DNA from: Pelobates cultripes
Taxonomy: Eukaryota > Chordata > Amphibia > Anura > Pelobatidae
DNA: 64,000 nucleotides
Reading direction: 5' to 3'
Assembly: GCA_933207985.1 (NCBI GenBank)
Contig: OW240917.1
Span: 240,693,402-240,757,401, forward strand
Shown: positions 11,333-23,795 of the stretch, piece by piece
Numbering within the stretch: the stretch's first letter is position 1
Layout of the letters: every line of letters starts with the position of its first letter
Notes under the pieces: generated by a model
Told to the model about the DNA's origin: nothing
What the model saw: the letters and a program-made list of their open reading frames with translations, nothing else
Database searches by the model: none
Position numbers and translations under genes: made by a program

Positions 11333-11847
11333 TTAAAGGAACACTATAGTGTATGTACATGTATAACATGTATTCCTGACCCTATAGTGTTAAAAACACA
11401 ACCTAGCCCTCCTAAATATAGTAAAATCTTACCTTTATTCCAGTCTGCTGGAGCTGGCTCTGCCCCTGGTCTGCCTCCTTGACTGACATCAGAAGCGATG
11501 ATCTAAGTCAATCACAGAAAGTCATCTAGAGGTGCCCTCTTGGGGCAGTGCTGCACAGTTCGCAACCCTCTGCATGGAGACACTGAACTTCCCTCATAGA
11601 AATGCATCTCTATGAGGAGATGTTAACTGGCCAGGGTGGCATCAGGATCCACCCACAGTCTGCCTCCTTGGCTGAGATATTGGAAAGGATTGTGAGTGGC
11701 TGAGATTATCACTTCTGATTATGTCAGCTAAGAGCCAGCAGCAGACTGGAATAAAGGTAAGATTTTACTATATTTAGGGGCACAAGGGAGGAGGGGCAAG
11801 GGGGGGGAGACATGGTATCTGTCCCTGACCCTATAGTGTTCAGTTAA
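11333..11847. mobile_element. Fold-back T2 element made of two left ends
   Basis: TTAA at 11333 and 11844. The left arm reads GAACACTATAG, then ATTCCTGACCCTATAGTGTT, then TAAATATAGTAAAATCTTAC and CTTTATTCCAGTCTGCTG. The right arm carries the same blocks in inverse order: CAGCAGACTGGAATAAAG, GTAAGATTTTACTATATTTA, then CCTGACCCTATAGTGTTC. Related elements in this window have two different ends; this one has the same end twice, so it can fold into a long hairpin. Confidence 0.75.
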
Positions 11848-14046
11848 GATTTTTTTACTTTACTGCATAGATTTTTCAAGACATTGCTAACTTGTTACAG
11901 CTCACTGTTCAATTACACCCCATAAGAGGGACATGCTTTCTCTCCTGTACAGAGACAATATTTCCTCTCTCACTTTCCTGCTGTCGAAGAGGCTTGTCAT
12001 TTTTAGCAGCCTGTAAGGAAAGTAAACACCCTTACTCTCTAAAAATATTCTTCATGGAGGGTAACATGTAATAGTTCACTCTGTACACGCACCTATTCAA
12101 TAAACCCCTTAATGTAGTGAACTGAAAATAAAATGGCAAACATTGGCCTAAAATAAAACATTTAGAAAGATTTTCAAACATCACTCTAGTCACAGCAGCT
12201 ACATTAGCCGCAATTCCACATTTCATTTGCTAAAATTCCAAGTTTCGTGAACAACCCTGTAAGAATAAAAATAACATACACACAGAAAGGACTGAGAGGA
12301 AATGTCACCTTTTGGTTGGTGACAATTTCATTTTACCTCGCTGCCGAAAATGCCATTAAAGCGTTTATTAGTGTCAGATGCGCAGAGCCAAGGAAATTGT
12401 AAAAATAGTGAGCGAGTGCACCCACCATCTTCTTACAATGCAGTGGGCACTTGACATGGAATCATGAAAAGAATTTGAATTTACATTCCGTGCCAGGCTG
12501 TGCCTTTGTATTTCATGCAAAAGCAAAACCTAAATTGAGAAAATAAAAGTTTTTCTTTGACTAACTTGATTAAAAAAGGAGACCTTTGATGAATAATTTA
12601 ACTTACCTTAATTCGCTTCCATATACATTGAATACACCGTATATCACAAAAATACGTAGCACCCACCTTCGAATAGTCCTCCACTCTGCCTCTGCTCTTC
12701 TTTGATTTGCCCTACTTGGGAAGCATTCCCAAACATGACAAATCACGTCAGACATTGGCATACTGTTTTTTTTTTTTTTTTGCCAGTGGGCCAGGTTCAG
12801 AACAGAGTGATGTCACATCATTCCATTCCTATACTTCCTAGTCAGCGCTAGAAACACTGGAAAGGGAGTTTCTATAGTAACCACAGCGCATGCGTTGTGG
12901 TTGCTATGGGAGGAGAGCAGAGGGATCTTCTGAAGGAGGCCTTTTCTGCTTGGCATTGTCTGACAGCTGGGAAAAAAAACTAATTTTAAGAAGGTGTTTT
13001 TTCCTAATCTATACATTTGCTAGTAAAACTGCGAAAAGCTTATGCTCAAATAAATGAGCATAAATTGTTTGGGGCATGACAGTTGCCCTTTAAGAATTCA
13101 GAAGATCACTATGTCACAGTGATAACTTTTATTGTAGCGCCTGCAATAATGGATTAATTCCAGTCACCAGGAGACTGCTCGCAATCTTGATTTATTACAT
13201 ACAGTTAGAATAATGGGGAAGCCTAGGATTGTGAGGTCCATACGGTTTCCATTTGGCAGACAGAAGAAATATTTTTCTAAATGGTAAATTGAAAGCTCCA
13301 GGTAGAAATCCCCATCAAGAACTGAGTCATTCTACTATCCTGTGCTTTATGTTCTACCGCTTGGCCATACAAGTAATGTAACTTGTGACATACAGGTCTT
13401 CCATCCATCAGCACTCATGGGATGCATACACGCTACAAATCAGAGACCTTACAACCAAGGCAATAAACTAGCAAAACAAAAAATAAGCCAGATTGTAGTA
13501 TCTGCTCTGAAACATAATGAACAGTAAAAAGAAAAAAAACTACAGACGAAATCAGCCTCCTCCAACCCTTATCAAGAAATATTCAAGATGCACTTGCAAT
13601 CACAGTAGAGAATGATTTACCATCCACCCACCAAAGGCAATATTCCTGCAATCTGACAAATACAGCTTGACTGTGATAGGACCCATTATTACTGGAAAAA
13701 AAATCTCAATCCAAAGGAGGTCAGCTCTGAAACCAAACCAGCCTGTGATTAATGAGAACGTTGCTTCCATTTCGTCATCGTTTTCTTTTTAGCTTTTACT
13801 TTACCTTCACAAAACCATACACAGCAGTCATTCACTTTTGTCCAATTCATTACAATAGACTTGCATCAAAACAATAAAAATGAGAAACACACAAAAAAGA
13901 GGGAGGGTCTGTTCTATTTGGCTTGTCGGAGCCTTTCTGCACTTGTTTAGGATGAATTAATTACTCTTTGGGGCAGGGTCCTCCTAAATGTTGACTACTA
14001 ATCCACTTACGTACTGCTGGCTCCCTCCTTAGTAGATAACCAACTG
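11848..14046. other. Unassigned DNA, with one orphan T2-like end
   Basis: No gene supported. A poly(T) run lies at 12764-12781. An orphan end, GACAGTTGCCCTTTAA, finishes at 13093; read inversely it resembles the end at 27071 (TTAAAGGGGACCGGTCATG), so both belong to one TTAA family whose partner ends I could not locate. Confidence 0.4.
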
Positions 14047-14548
14047 TTAAAGGAACTCTTAGCGTTAGGAATACAAACATGCTTTCCTAATGCTGTAGTG
14101 TTCTCCTCCCTATTTAGATGCCCAACATAAGGATTTAAAAATAAAAAATATCAAAAGATAATTACTTATATCCCGTGGCACGGTGAGGTAGCCGTTGCCC
14201 CCTACCTTCTTGTCTGAGATTCTCTATCTTGAGGATCTTTGCAAATCCAATACTTCCCTACAGAGAAGCATTGAGAGGCTGCACACATGAAGGGCAAATC
14301 CCCATGCTATGCCAACCAAATGTTCTCTATGAGCAGCAATTGAATGAATAACAGAATCTGACTCTGTTATTCAGCGAAAAAACACCTCCAGTGGTTGCTC
14401 GGAAAACAGGTAATAAAAGGTGTTTTTTTAACCATGCAATGGAAACATTACCATATCTACAAATCGACAAGGTTTTAAATCGCAGGTCAAAAAGGAAAGG
14501 AACACTTTCATTTAATGAATGGTCTGGGTATCTAAAGTGTTCCTTTAA
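14047..14548 (+). mobile_element. T2/Kolobok-type MITE, about 502 bp
   Basis: Left end TTAAAGGAACTCTTAGCGTT, followed by AGGAATACAAACATGCTTTC, the family signature. Right end AAAGTGTTCCTTTAA. No coding capacity. Confidence 0.75.
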
Positions 14549-14964
14549 GTTACAGTGCCAAAGAAACCCAGCCATCGTTCCTCAGCAAAACCGCTTGTTG
14601 AAGAGCACGTGTCCTTCAACACCTGTGGAGATGATACTTGGCCAACACCATTGCAGAGAAGACTGGCGAAGCATTTGTGGTCTTAGCTACTTAAAGGATA
14701 GGTCTAGTTTGACAAAAATGAGAAATGTCCACGGGTTTATCGGAACAAGTGAGCTAAAACGTGTCTAAGATACTTCCCACCTGGGCCATCTCGTAAGACA
14801 AGCTCTGCTTTTCAACGTTTGCTCTACACTGACACTAACACTTTGTTTAGACATTCAGAGTTTGGGAGCCTGGAAGCAGGCATATAATTAATCCTAAAAA
14901 ATTATAAGCACCTGCAGTAACTTCATGGGTGATTCACAAATTATGAGCCAGGATCGTTAATATT

Positions 14965-15078
14965 TTATGGCCAACTCAGAACGTCTTCAGTTGTTTCACA
15001 TGGAACTCTGGATTTGACTTCTCTACGATTACTGAACAAGTCAAGTCCAGCTACATCGTAGAGAGGCCTGATCAGCTC
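14965..15078 (-). CDS. Candidate terminal coding exon of an unidentified gene
   Basis: On the minus strand a pyrimidine-rich acceptor (GCTTTCGTTTTCAG, with CTGAC upstream as a possible branch site) precedes 37 codons that are open from GAG to a TAA at 14965-14967. The peptide begins ELIRPLYDVAGLDLFSNRRE and ends TTEDVLSWP, with no low complexity and no transposon resemblance that I recognise. In the phase that gives this frame the upstream intron is phase 0. It does not join in frame to the minus-strand candidate at 54412-54509 (that donor leaves phase 1), so if both are real, other exons lie between them. No AATAAA is seen close downstream. I could not name the gene; chance cannot be excluded because the evidence is one acceptor plus a short open frame. 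Confidence 0.4.
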   Translation of the reverse strand, partial: ELIRPLYDVAGLDLFSNRREVKSRVPCETTEDVLSWP

Positions 15079-16200
15079 CTGAAAACGAAAGCGTCAGTTA
15101 TAATCACCAGTCTATAGCACCAACATAATCTTCAGCGCATTACAATTTTTACAAATTAGTGTTAACAGAAACTAGAAGTGAACAGGGCCTTGTTTAAACT
15201 AGCTTACAATCTGACTTCATATGATGCCACTAAAAACTTTATACACAAAAGACTATAAATATAACTAAATGTGCAAGAAAGGTGCAGTTCAGTTCGTCTA
15301 AGGCACTCTCTCTAAAAAAAAAAAAAAAAAGAAAGGTTTCACCAACAGGGTGGACCTATTTATGTATACTATGCCTCTATATTTATACCAATTAAAATAA
15401 TGATACAAGCGAAGAGATTTAATAGGTGTGTGAGCGTTTCATTGACTTAAACCGTGAGTTACTAAATTGTCGTTCATTTAGAATATTATAATTTAGCATG
15501 GATACACACAGTTACACAACACTTCAAAAGGTTAATCCACAAAAAAGTAATTTGATAAATTAAAATGTCACGCGATGGAAAAAGGTTACACAAAATTAGC
15601 TAATTAAAAGTTGTGACTATTTGGAGATTATTAAGAAATGCATAATGTTGTGTGTACGTTTACAGCAATCACCTCTATCAATATTATCAAGCGCAGTTCA
15701 TAACGATGTCACAATTATCCTGTTTAAAGATGTAATTCTGTTGCAACCAAAAGATCCACAGGAAGAAACAAGGTTTGGGGATAAATGGATAATGCAATGG
15801 GATAACATGGAAAGGTTGGAGGAAGAACAGACTGATTTTCAACTTTCAGGAATATGTAGATTTGCATGTGTGCCAGAAAAATAGATGTGTTTTTGTATGC
15901 GCATGTGCGTGTTTGTGCACGTGTGTATTTTTATTTTTTTCCTCTTACAAGGAGGTTATCAAACTTGCTCTAACCTCCAGTAACCCTTAGGCACTATCTC
16001 CCTCTGATCACATTTCTAGATAATTGGCAGAAGATAAAGTGAGAGCTACTGAACAACAATTATTAAGTCAAATGTCACACAAAATTTAGCCCAAGTGAAG
16101 TTCCCCATTTGTAAATTAAGTTTTGAAAAATCAGAATTGTTTTCATTTGCGAGGTAGCAGGAGCAGCAACTAACACTCAAAATTACTATATTAACATGAT
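15079..16200. other. Unassigned DNA
   Basis: No gene or recognised element. A poly(A) run lies near 15315-15332, and short GT/GC-rich phrases such as GTGCGTGTTTGTGCACGTGT lie near 15900-15920. Confidence 0.4.
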
Positions 16201-16201
16201 T

Positions 16202-16256
16202 GCTCCAAGCACCATGACCACTTCAGTGATTTGAAGTGGTCATGGTGCCTGGAGCC
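16202..16256. repeat. Near-perfect hairpin of the T2 subterminal type
   Basis: The arms are GCTCCAAGCACCATGACCAC and GTGGTCATGGTGCCTGGAGC, extended inward by TTCA/TGAA around a 6-base loop (GTGATT). The same hairpin marks TTAA element ends elsewhere in the window (26384-26440, 54821-54867). No TTAA terminus is clear here, so this is probably a fragment. Confidence 0.6.
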
Positions 16257-16524
16257 TGTATGTGCAGAATTTTGCTAATAAATAGTGCTCATAAAGAGGT
16301 TAACCCCTTTGCTTCCGGCGGTTAAACTAATGTCAGCTCTGTGCATTTTGGATGCCTTGTGTCTGGACTCACAGCGTGATGGTAAGTAGACACCCACTGA
16401 CAGAATGCCCTCCCATCCTCCGTGCCGCCTAAAAACTCACCTTTTTTGGGGGGTGAGGAGGGGAAGGGGGTAGACACTGACAGGTGAGTGGGATTATTTT
16501 ACTACTTTTCCATAGATTATCACG

Positions 16525-16604
16525 TTAACCCCTTAAGGACCAAACTTCTGGAATAAAAGGGAATCATGACATGTCACACATGTCATGTGTCCTTAAGGGG
16601 TTAA
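16525..16604 (+). mobile_element. 80-bp piggyBac-type palindromic MITE, copy 2
   Basis: TTAACCCCTTAAGGACCAAA at the left and GTCCTTAAGGGGTTAA at the right; both edges are TTAA. It shares ACTTCTGGAATAAAAGGG and AATCATGAC with copy 1 at 11071-11150 and is exactly the same length. The central palindrome here is ACATGTCACACATGTCATGT. Confidence 0.85.
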
Positions 16605-17659
16605 GCTCGTGTCGTGATAAAGCCTCTAAGTGGGTCATAACATTTATCTAATTTATACTGTATCTTCGACGACAACAACAATAAAATACAAAAGATGTGC
16701 AAATTCTGCCCATTTACTGATGATATAATATACATATACACACCTTATAAAGATACCAATTGTTAAGCACACTGGAACAAACTGGTGCTTCATAAATAAA
16801 ATAAACCCACATTATCTCCAATAGATTGTAGGTTCTAGGCCCAGCTTAAAAATTACTGAACTTAATATGTTCCTCGCTTTATCACACAATATAAACATCT
16901 TTGTGCTGGGTTTACAAACTGCGTGAGACTGTTAGACAAGTATCAAATCTATTACACGGCTTGAACATAAGCTCTTGGAGACAAGTTTTGCATTATACCT
17001 TGAGCGTTACTATACAGCGAAGGACAGGTCAATTTAAATGACCTATGTATGATGAGTCATTGACACACACAGATTAATAATATGAATAAAAACAAAAGAG
17101 ACAGTGGCACCAACATTTTATAACTAGAAATTTGTAAGAGGGGAAAATCCTAGATTTTCAGACAGAACACCAATTTATCGTTATTCGTTTAGGTCTTCAC
17201 TGACTGTTTTGTATTAAACTGTACAGGATCCAAGCCTCCTACTGTGTCACTTATCGAACTCTCAGTGACAAAATCTCACCGAAAAAGGATTAGATTGCTA
17301 GCTCCATGTACAAGAACACCCACCCCTGCAAAAATAATTAAATAAATAAAAATCCTTTTACCAAACAAACTCATTGTGATTGAATAACAATCAGAAGTCC
17401 CTTGGGGTCAGTGTCTCCTTTACAGAACAATACACTATAAAAACTACATGCAGAGGCAGGAACCTGCATCGCCCTAGAGCAATGGCCAGTCCTGGCACCC
17501 CAGATCAATGTGAACTACAGTACCCATAACCCACAGCGAGCCTTCACGTTGGCAGTGCATCATTGGAAATGGAGATCAGCCACATCTGGGATGTCAAGGT
17601 GAGCCAACACTGCATTTAACCCTTCCAGGAGCCAAACAGATCTACTGTCCATCTTAGGA

Positions 17660-17660
<1 letters not shown>
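16605..17660. other. Unassigned DNA
   Basis: Nothing supported apart from a fragment near 17512 (GAACTACAGTACCCATAACC) that resembles the ACTACAACTCCCA core of hAT MITEs. Confidence 0.35.
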
Positions 17661-17662
<2 letters not shown>

Positions 17663-17706
<44 letters not shown>

Positions 17707-17710
17707 CACA
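17663..17710 (+). repeat. (TA)n-(CA)n compound microsatellite
   Basis: Alternating TA from about 17663 passes into CACACA at about 17691. Simple sequence. Confidence 0.9.
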
Positions 17711-18601
17711 GATCTGCCAGGATAACAATGTATCAAAGTATAAGGTTAATCCCAGCTAATAAAGGGAGGTCCAATCTCTTCCCTACCTTAAGCAGCCAGT
17801 GTCTGGGTGAGAGGGTGAGGCGGGTGCCTGGTTCTATGGGACACACACATGTAAATCCACACGACAGACATTGACTCCACGCAATGCTTTGTATTGCCTT
17901 TTCTGGTTCTACATGCAGGGCAGGAAAATGTAGGAATCTCTTCCTTCTCACCCCTCCTCCCCCCACCTCCACCCTCCCCCTCAGGCACCCTCCTCCCATC
18001 AGTGCTCAGCACTGTCCTGAGCCTCACTGCATCCATCAGAGATTGCAAACTTCTGATACAATGGCCAGCTGAGCGAGCCAAAAGGTAGCAAGTCAAATAG
18101 TCCAACTTCCCATTGATGAAAAATGACCTTAACAGCAGCTGGAATGTCATGTATCAGTGACGTTATACATTATGGATTTATTTTTTTTTAACAGTTCTTA
18201 CACAGTGTGCCCGAGCTCTTTGCTAAATTTTATTAAAACTGAACAGGTAAAAAGCCATGAATTTACACAAACCTATAATTAGTTAGATATGGACTGGGCT
18301 TTGTTTCCCCCCCACCAGCAGCACCTGAGCCATTTTTGGTCGACTTTCCATGTACACTGTAGGTAGGTGTATATTTTAAGTATTTATTTATTTTTACTTT
18401 AATGCATTTTATATGCGAAACGGTCTCTTTTCCACTTTGAAAACTGATCAAACAAACTGATTCCTCCCCCCAAAAACGTTATACTATAATGGGGGGCCCA
18501 GCACTATTTACACCTGATAACATAACTATCGCCTTTGGTTCTTTCTAGAATTTTCCTTAAAAGTTTGTCTATATCCAGATCTTTATTTTCTAATGGAACT
18601 G

Positions 18602-18639
18602 TATGTATCCATTATTTTTTTTACAATAAAAAAAATTTA

Positions 18640-18700
<61 letters not shown>

Positions 18701-18712
18701 TAAATAAAATAT
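18602..18712 (+). repeat. Poly(A) and long (TA)n microsatellite
   Basis: Several A-runs lead into about 20 TA units (roughly 18650-18692), followed by AAATA repeats. Simple sequence prone to length change. Confidence 0.9.
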
Positions 18713-21700
18713 ATAACTACTGATACATGCATATCTACACTTAAAATTAGACATACTGGTTAAAGTTAAAGAATCTTTGAGGGATCACACGTATGTGAAT
18801 ACAAATTTGCAAAATGGTATTCATACTATTTGTGTCAAATATGTTTATGCATGTTAGCCATCATTATTCAGACAACTGAAAATAAAATATCTTACTTTTG
18901 GCCTAAAACCAATCTGATACCCGCCAAGTGTCCCGGATACACCCAGGCAGTCCCTAGCTCCAAATCCTAAATTTGACATTTAATAAGAGAAATAACGTTT
19001 GCACTGTCCATAAGAAAACCCCTTTGCAATACATTGCTCAAGCATCTGCTGCTGAAAATGTAAGTGTTTATTTAATGCGGAAATGAAACAGCCCCCTGCT
19101 TACGCCATCAGGCCAACAAAAAAACTTTCTTCAAAGAAGGGCATTGCACAAGCTTTTCAGAAAATAAAGCGTTAATGCACTGGATCTACATTTTCCATGT
19201 GACTATTTAAGCAATTCTGGTCTTTCATAGACACACATCGAACTCCAATCTTAGAGAGCAGTAAAACAGGCCCACTCACTAAACCGAGCTGAGCTGCGGT
19301 GAACTGACAACCAACCGAGAAAATTTAGACCACTTAAAAACAAAATGTAAACCCACAAAGCTATAAATTATTGGTGTTGGAGAGTTTGTTCTCGTTAATG
19401 CTGCATTACCAACCTCCGTGAGGTCATCATGACATCATTTAGTGAGCCCTTCGTAAGAGCTCATCCCCCAAATAGGCATCAGCTGGATACACACTAATTA
19501 GGTGTCTTACATGATGCCCACCTGGTGCATGTCAGAAAAGCCATAGGTTCCAAAATTAGGAGGTAGGTTCTCTGAATAGTAGGTGCAGGCCCAAGCAGGG
19601 GAAAAAAAAGGGGGACTGAAAAGGGGACTGGATTTGCCCCACACAGAGTGCTTGTGAAATATCCTGACTGCACTCTGCGGCTAATGATCTTTTCCCAGCA
19701 TGCTTATTGTGGACATTGCCTGTTGCCACCAGGGAACAAACCTGAGAATGTTCAGAGCCACAGTAAACCGCACCTAAGAACCCACAGGATTCCTAATGGC
19801 ATTCTGGCACCAACTGTACTGTTCGCATATAACAAACCTTTACACTATAGCTTATCTCGCTGCCTTTATACTGGGTACAGACACTTAATCACAGGTTGCT
19901 ATGTGACTGGACAAAGGGAAGTTGCCTTGCGGAAAGATTATAAAATCTATCATTACCTACTCTTGAACCCATTAAAGCATCACTTCTAGGTCAACGGATG
20001 CTCTTCTCCTTCAGATCAGACAAAGCCCGTCGCTTCTGGAGGCTGAAGCAAGAGCCAGACACAGCAAGAAGCGTACTCTGAGCTATCAGACAGAACCCCT
20101 TGGGTACCAGCACAGGATGTAACAGAGGACTGGGCTGACAGTAATTACAGGCGTGATGGCTAACTTTAGCACAACAGTTGTTTGCAGACTACATTTCCCA
20201 TGACGCACAGCCAGCTTTTAAATTAGCCATCACTGCATTAGAGGTTTTTACTTACGCTATCTTGTTTCATAGTTTGTGTAGAGCAAGGATTTTTACTCCA
20301 AAAATAAATATCACAGGGGAGGAATAAAAGGGTAGGCATTTAAATGTCAAAATCGAAATGGTGCATTTTAAAATGTTGACTGAAGTTTAAGAATGATGTG
20401 ACAGAATATGAAAAAAGCAAAGCATCCCTAATTAGACTATTTTAAATAATACGTGCTTTAAAGATGATGTGCATTTTAACTTTCATGATTCTCAGCAAGG
20501 CCAAACGACCAACCTTAGATTACCAAATACCACTGCAATAATGCTAAATTACTGCATGGGGTGCTACTATACCCAAAATGATTACAGAGCCGGACACAGA
20601 TGTGTACCCCACCTTTGAAAGTCTTATAAACAGTACTATAAAGGTGCAGATCTCTTTTCAATACGGAAACATGATAGTATTAACCAAAGGAAAAAAGTTG
20701 CTTGCGCACTCTCCCAAATCCCTATGCACATTTAAATGACTGGAGGTTTTAGTATGACTCCAGTCACTTAAAGTGCAAACCCACCGGCCACGTCAAGCCA
20801 AACATTTTTAGGCGAGTCCTACACTAACAATTGCACCTTACTGGTTTCAGCTAAAATGTAAAATCTCTAATTTTGCATAACCCCTACACACTTATTAACC
20901 CTCATTAGAGAACACAGGTGGTGGGCAGCAGCAATGGCCATAGTACACATCGGCCCAAACAAAAACAATGAAAAACAAAGAAAAAAGTTACGTGTGCACT
21001 AAACGTATTATTCCTAGCAGCACACAAAACCATGACATTTGGTCTCCACTATAATTTAGTGAAGAGGCATGGGGTAAATTTGTTACACTGACACTTTTAG
21101 TTCTGTTTTATGGATTACTGTTATGTTATATTGAATTTGTTTAACTAATGTCATTTTTTGTGTGTTTTTAATTTTTTTAATTACTTTGACCGTTTTGTAA
21201 ACCCAGCATCCACCGTGTTCGAATTCTTTTGTTTAAATAAAAATAAAATGTTTTAAAACCTAAAAATCTAAGTTTCAGCACTCCGCAGTCTATATTTGGA
21301 CAGATAAATACAAGATGTCTTCATTATCTTGGCAGTAGCTTTGAATAGCAGGAAAGCACCCAAAATCAGAGGGACTGCATCCTAACCACTCCACTATGAT
21401 GTAGATGTACCAGTTAGTGGCTTGAAGTGTTTTGTTCGTTTAGAAAGTTCCCATTTATGCCAACAATTTAACTTTTTTCCTTTTTGTCAGTCTCCTAGTT
21501 TACTATTGGTTAATCATCCAAACACACCATTGTTTCCTGGAACACTGCAATTGTAATGTGAGATAAGAGGGTTTTTTTGCATAGACTTTTTAAGTGCAAT
21601 ACAAGCCTGACAATATGGTTTGATAGAAACCAACCACATGCTGTGATTCCCATTAAGAATGAAACCATCTGTACTTAAGTGATTCTCCAGCACTCCTTCG

Positions 21701-21951
21701 TCTAATGAAGACTAGGTTTAAAAAGCTGTATTTACCAGCGTACCTATAATTAAGGGGTCCATGGCAATGGAAGCAGGTCTAATTGAATAGGTGGGGCAGG
21801 TCAAATTGCATAGGTGGTGCAGCTCCCCCCTTACAGGTTTTTTGTTGCATGTTAAAAAAATAAATATTAGCACAGTAAGAATTAATGATGCATTTGCAGT
21901 GGAAAACGAAATGTTGTACGTTGTGATTAGTTCTGCAGCTCCCGCTCTCCT
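18713..21951. other. Unassigned AT-rich DNA, the longest plain stretch
   Basis: About 3.2 kb without a recognisable gene or intact repeat. The longest open frames have no start, splice or composition support. One ACTACATTTCCCATGACGC motif of the hAT MITE type occurs at about 20189. Confidence 0.4.
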
Positions 21952-22323
21952 TTAAAGAGACACTCCACAGATTTCTTGTCTGAAGCCTTTTCAATCCCTC
22001 CCCTTCTTTCCCAGCTCAGACTTTCAGTGGCTGTCCAATCACAGACTTCCAAATGCACCTCAATGAGAAGTCTTTGCAAGGCAGGTGCTCTGTACAATTA
22101 TTGCCACTTGAGTATAGTTACACTGAGCGAAAGAACCAGGAAGCAACAGGAACAATTGTTTGACAGACAGGGGAAATGTAAAAAGGTAAATTTATTAAAG
22201 TTCAAATTTCTATTGAGAACTGCACTTTTTGGAAAATGTAAAAAAAAAATATTAAAAAAATGACACTCTTCACACAAAAAGCACTTCCGCAAGCTAAAGT
22301 GCTTTAGGAGTCTGTAGTATCCA
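21952..22323 (+). mobile_element. TTAA-type MITE, 3' end degraded
   Basis: Starts TTAAAGAGACACTCCACAGA at 21952. The interior matches 10430-10689 block by block (AGGCAGGTGCTCTGTACAAT ... GCAAGCTAAAGTGCTTTAGG). The right end should read GTGTCCCTTTAA but reads CTGTAGTATCCAGAC, so the terminus is lost. Confidence 0.6.
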
Positions 22324-23349
22324 GACTCATGGCTGTCTGGAGATGCTGCTCAGAGGCTGAACAACTAATTATGCCAAGAGTTTATGGCATTTTTTGTAAG
22401 AGAGCCCCATTTTCTGATTATAGAACTATTAAATGTGCTTAGTCAGTTCAACAGAATTTCTGATGTCACCCATTGGCTTTGCACTGGGCCAGCAGATCCC
22501 AGATTCCCTATTAGACTAAGCCGTATATTTTCATGTTTGTTTTTTAGGGCTGTCATTGGTAGCAGCTTCAGGTGATGGAGTCAGATCAGTTTAAAGTTGA
22601 TATAATTTCCCAAATACATGTACCTATAGATCTATCAGTGGAAACTCATCCATAAAGGCAGCTCCCCGCCAGTTTATGTGGGGGGAAAAAAGTTAACCAC
22701 AGTAGTTGAGAAACACCAAGATTCTTTTTCTGTAAAGGAATGTGGTAAGTCAAAAAAATTTATGTAATAGATTTCATTTCTGCAGGGCCCCTCTCCCCTC
22801 ATTGCTAGCAGTTTGGAGAAGCTCAGTTGTGAGCACCTAGGCATGCCAAAAAATGGGTCTGTTTTGAAATCTGCCCTGTTTCAGCAGGTTTTGAATTTCA
22901 GGAAGCACCTCTTGGCCCCTGCCAAGTGTAAGTGTGTAATATCTTTTTCTCTCCCCTAACAGCCCTAGTGACTGCTGATGACTGATTAACCACTGACTAG
23001 CTGAAAAGTTGTGAAGCTTTAAACTGCAGGACTGGGGCTGTGACTCTGAGGACTGATCTGATTCTGATTTCAATCTGCACTTATTGTTGATTCTGTTAAC
23101 CATGTCAGCTACTTTTTAGCTCCATATTACCACTGCAGATTACTTATTATTGCCAGCTACAAAGGTAATGTGGAATCTATTAGTATTCTGCTGCTTTAAC
23201 CACTTGTACATTATGTGCTGAGAGCTAATAGTGAGTCAAGAGGAGCTGACATTGTTGAAGTCTATCCAAATCTTCATGCTTTAACCATGTGCACACTGTG
23301 TGCCAAGACGTAATGGACAAGCTGACGTGTTTTAGAACAACTTCAATAT
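22324..23349. other. Unassigned DNA
   Basis: No gene supported; no intact repeat recognised. Confidence 0.4.
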
Positions 23350-23385
23350 TTAAAGGAACACTATAGGGTCAGGAACACAAACATG
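23350..23385 (+). mobile_element. Truncated T2 end
   Basis: TTAAAGGAACACTATAGGGT then CAGGAACACAAACATG exactly fits the left end of the 594-1365 family, then homology stops. The rest of the element is absent. Confidence 0.75.
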
Positions 23386-23464
23386 TATGAGATAATGAGA
23401 ATGTATGGGAGAGATGAGAGCGAGAGAGTTAAAGCATTTTACAGAGACCTACTGTGTGGGTACC

Positions 23465-23795
23465 TCTGTATTGCACCTCTCTGTAATCCATCACAGTGAT
23501 CCTGGCTGCGTGGGATAGTTATTTTATCTCCTTAATATGCCCAGCTCTGTGTGTTATCTGTAATTTATTCAGCTCGATCTGTTATACGAGTATATCTGTG
23601 TATTGTATTTGTATCTCTGTGTATTATATATCTATTGTTTCTCAGCTCTGTTTGTGGTCTGGTTATCTCTGTATTGTACTCCGCTCTGTGTACTTTATAG
23701 ATATCCATGTTGTGCCCATCGCATTTTATTGTATGAGCATCTCTGTATTATGCTCAGCTCTCTGTACTGTAGGAATATCTCTGTACTGTGGGGCA
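23465..23795. repeat. Degenerate minisatellite (TATCTCTGTATTGTACTC-like)
   Basis: TATCTCTGTATTGTACTC, CAGCTCTGTGT, TATCTGTGTATTGTATTTG, CATCTCTGTATTATGCTC and TATCTCTGTACTGTGG recur about every 30-45 bp, with CAGCTCTGT phrases between. The two overlapping 96-102 codon open frames here follow from the periodicity and are not taken as genes. Confidence 0.55.

Noticed and set aside
17788..18150. A 120-codon minus-strand frame in a C/G-richer patch
   Set aside because: The middle is a Gly/Arg-rich translation of a pyrimidine-rich run, and no convincing splice or start context was found.
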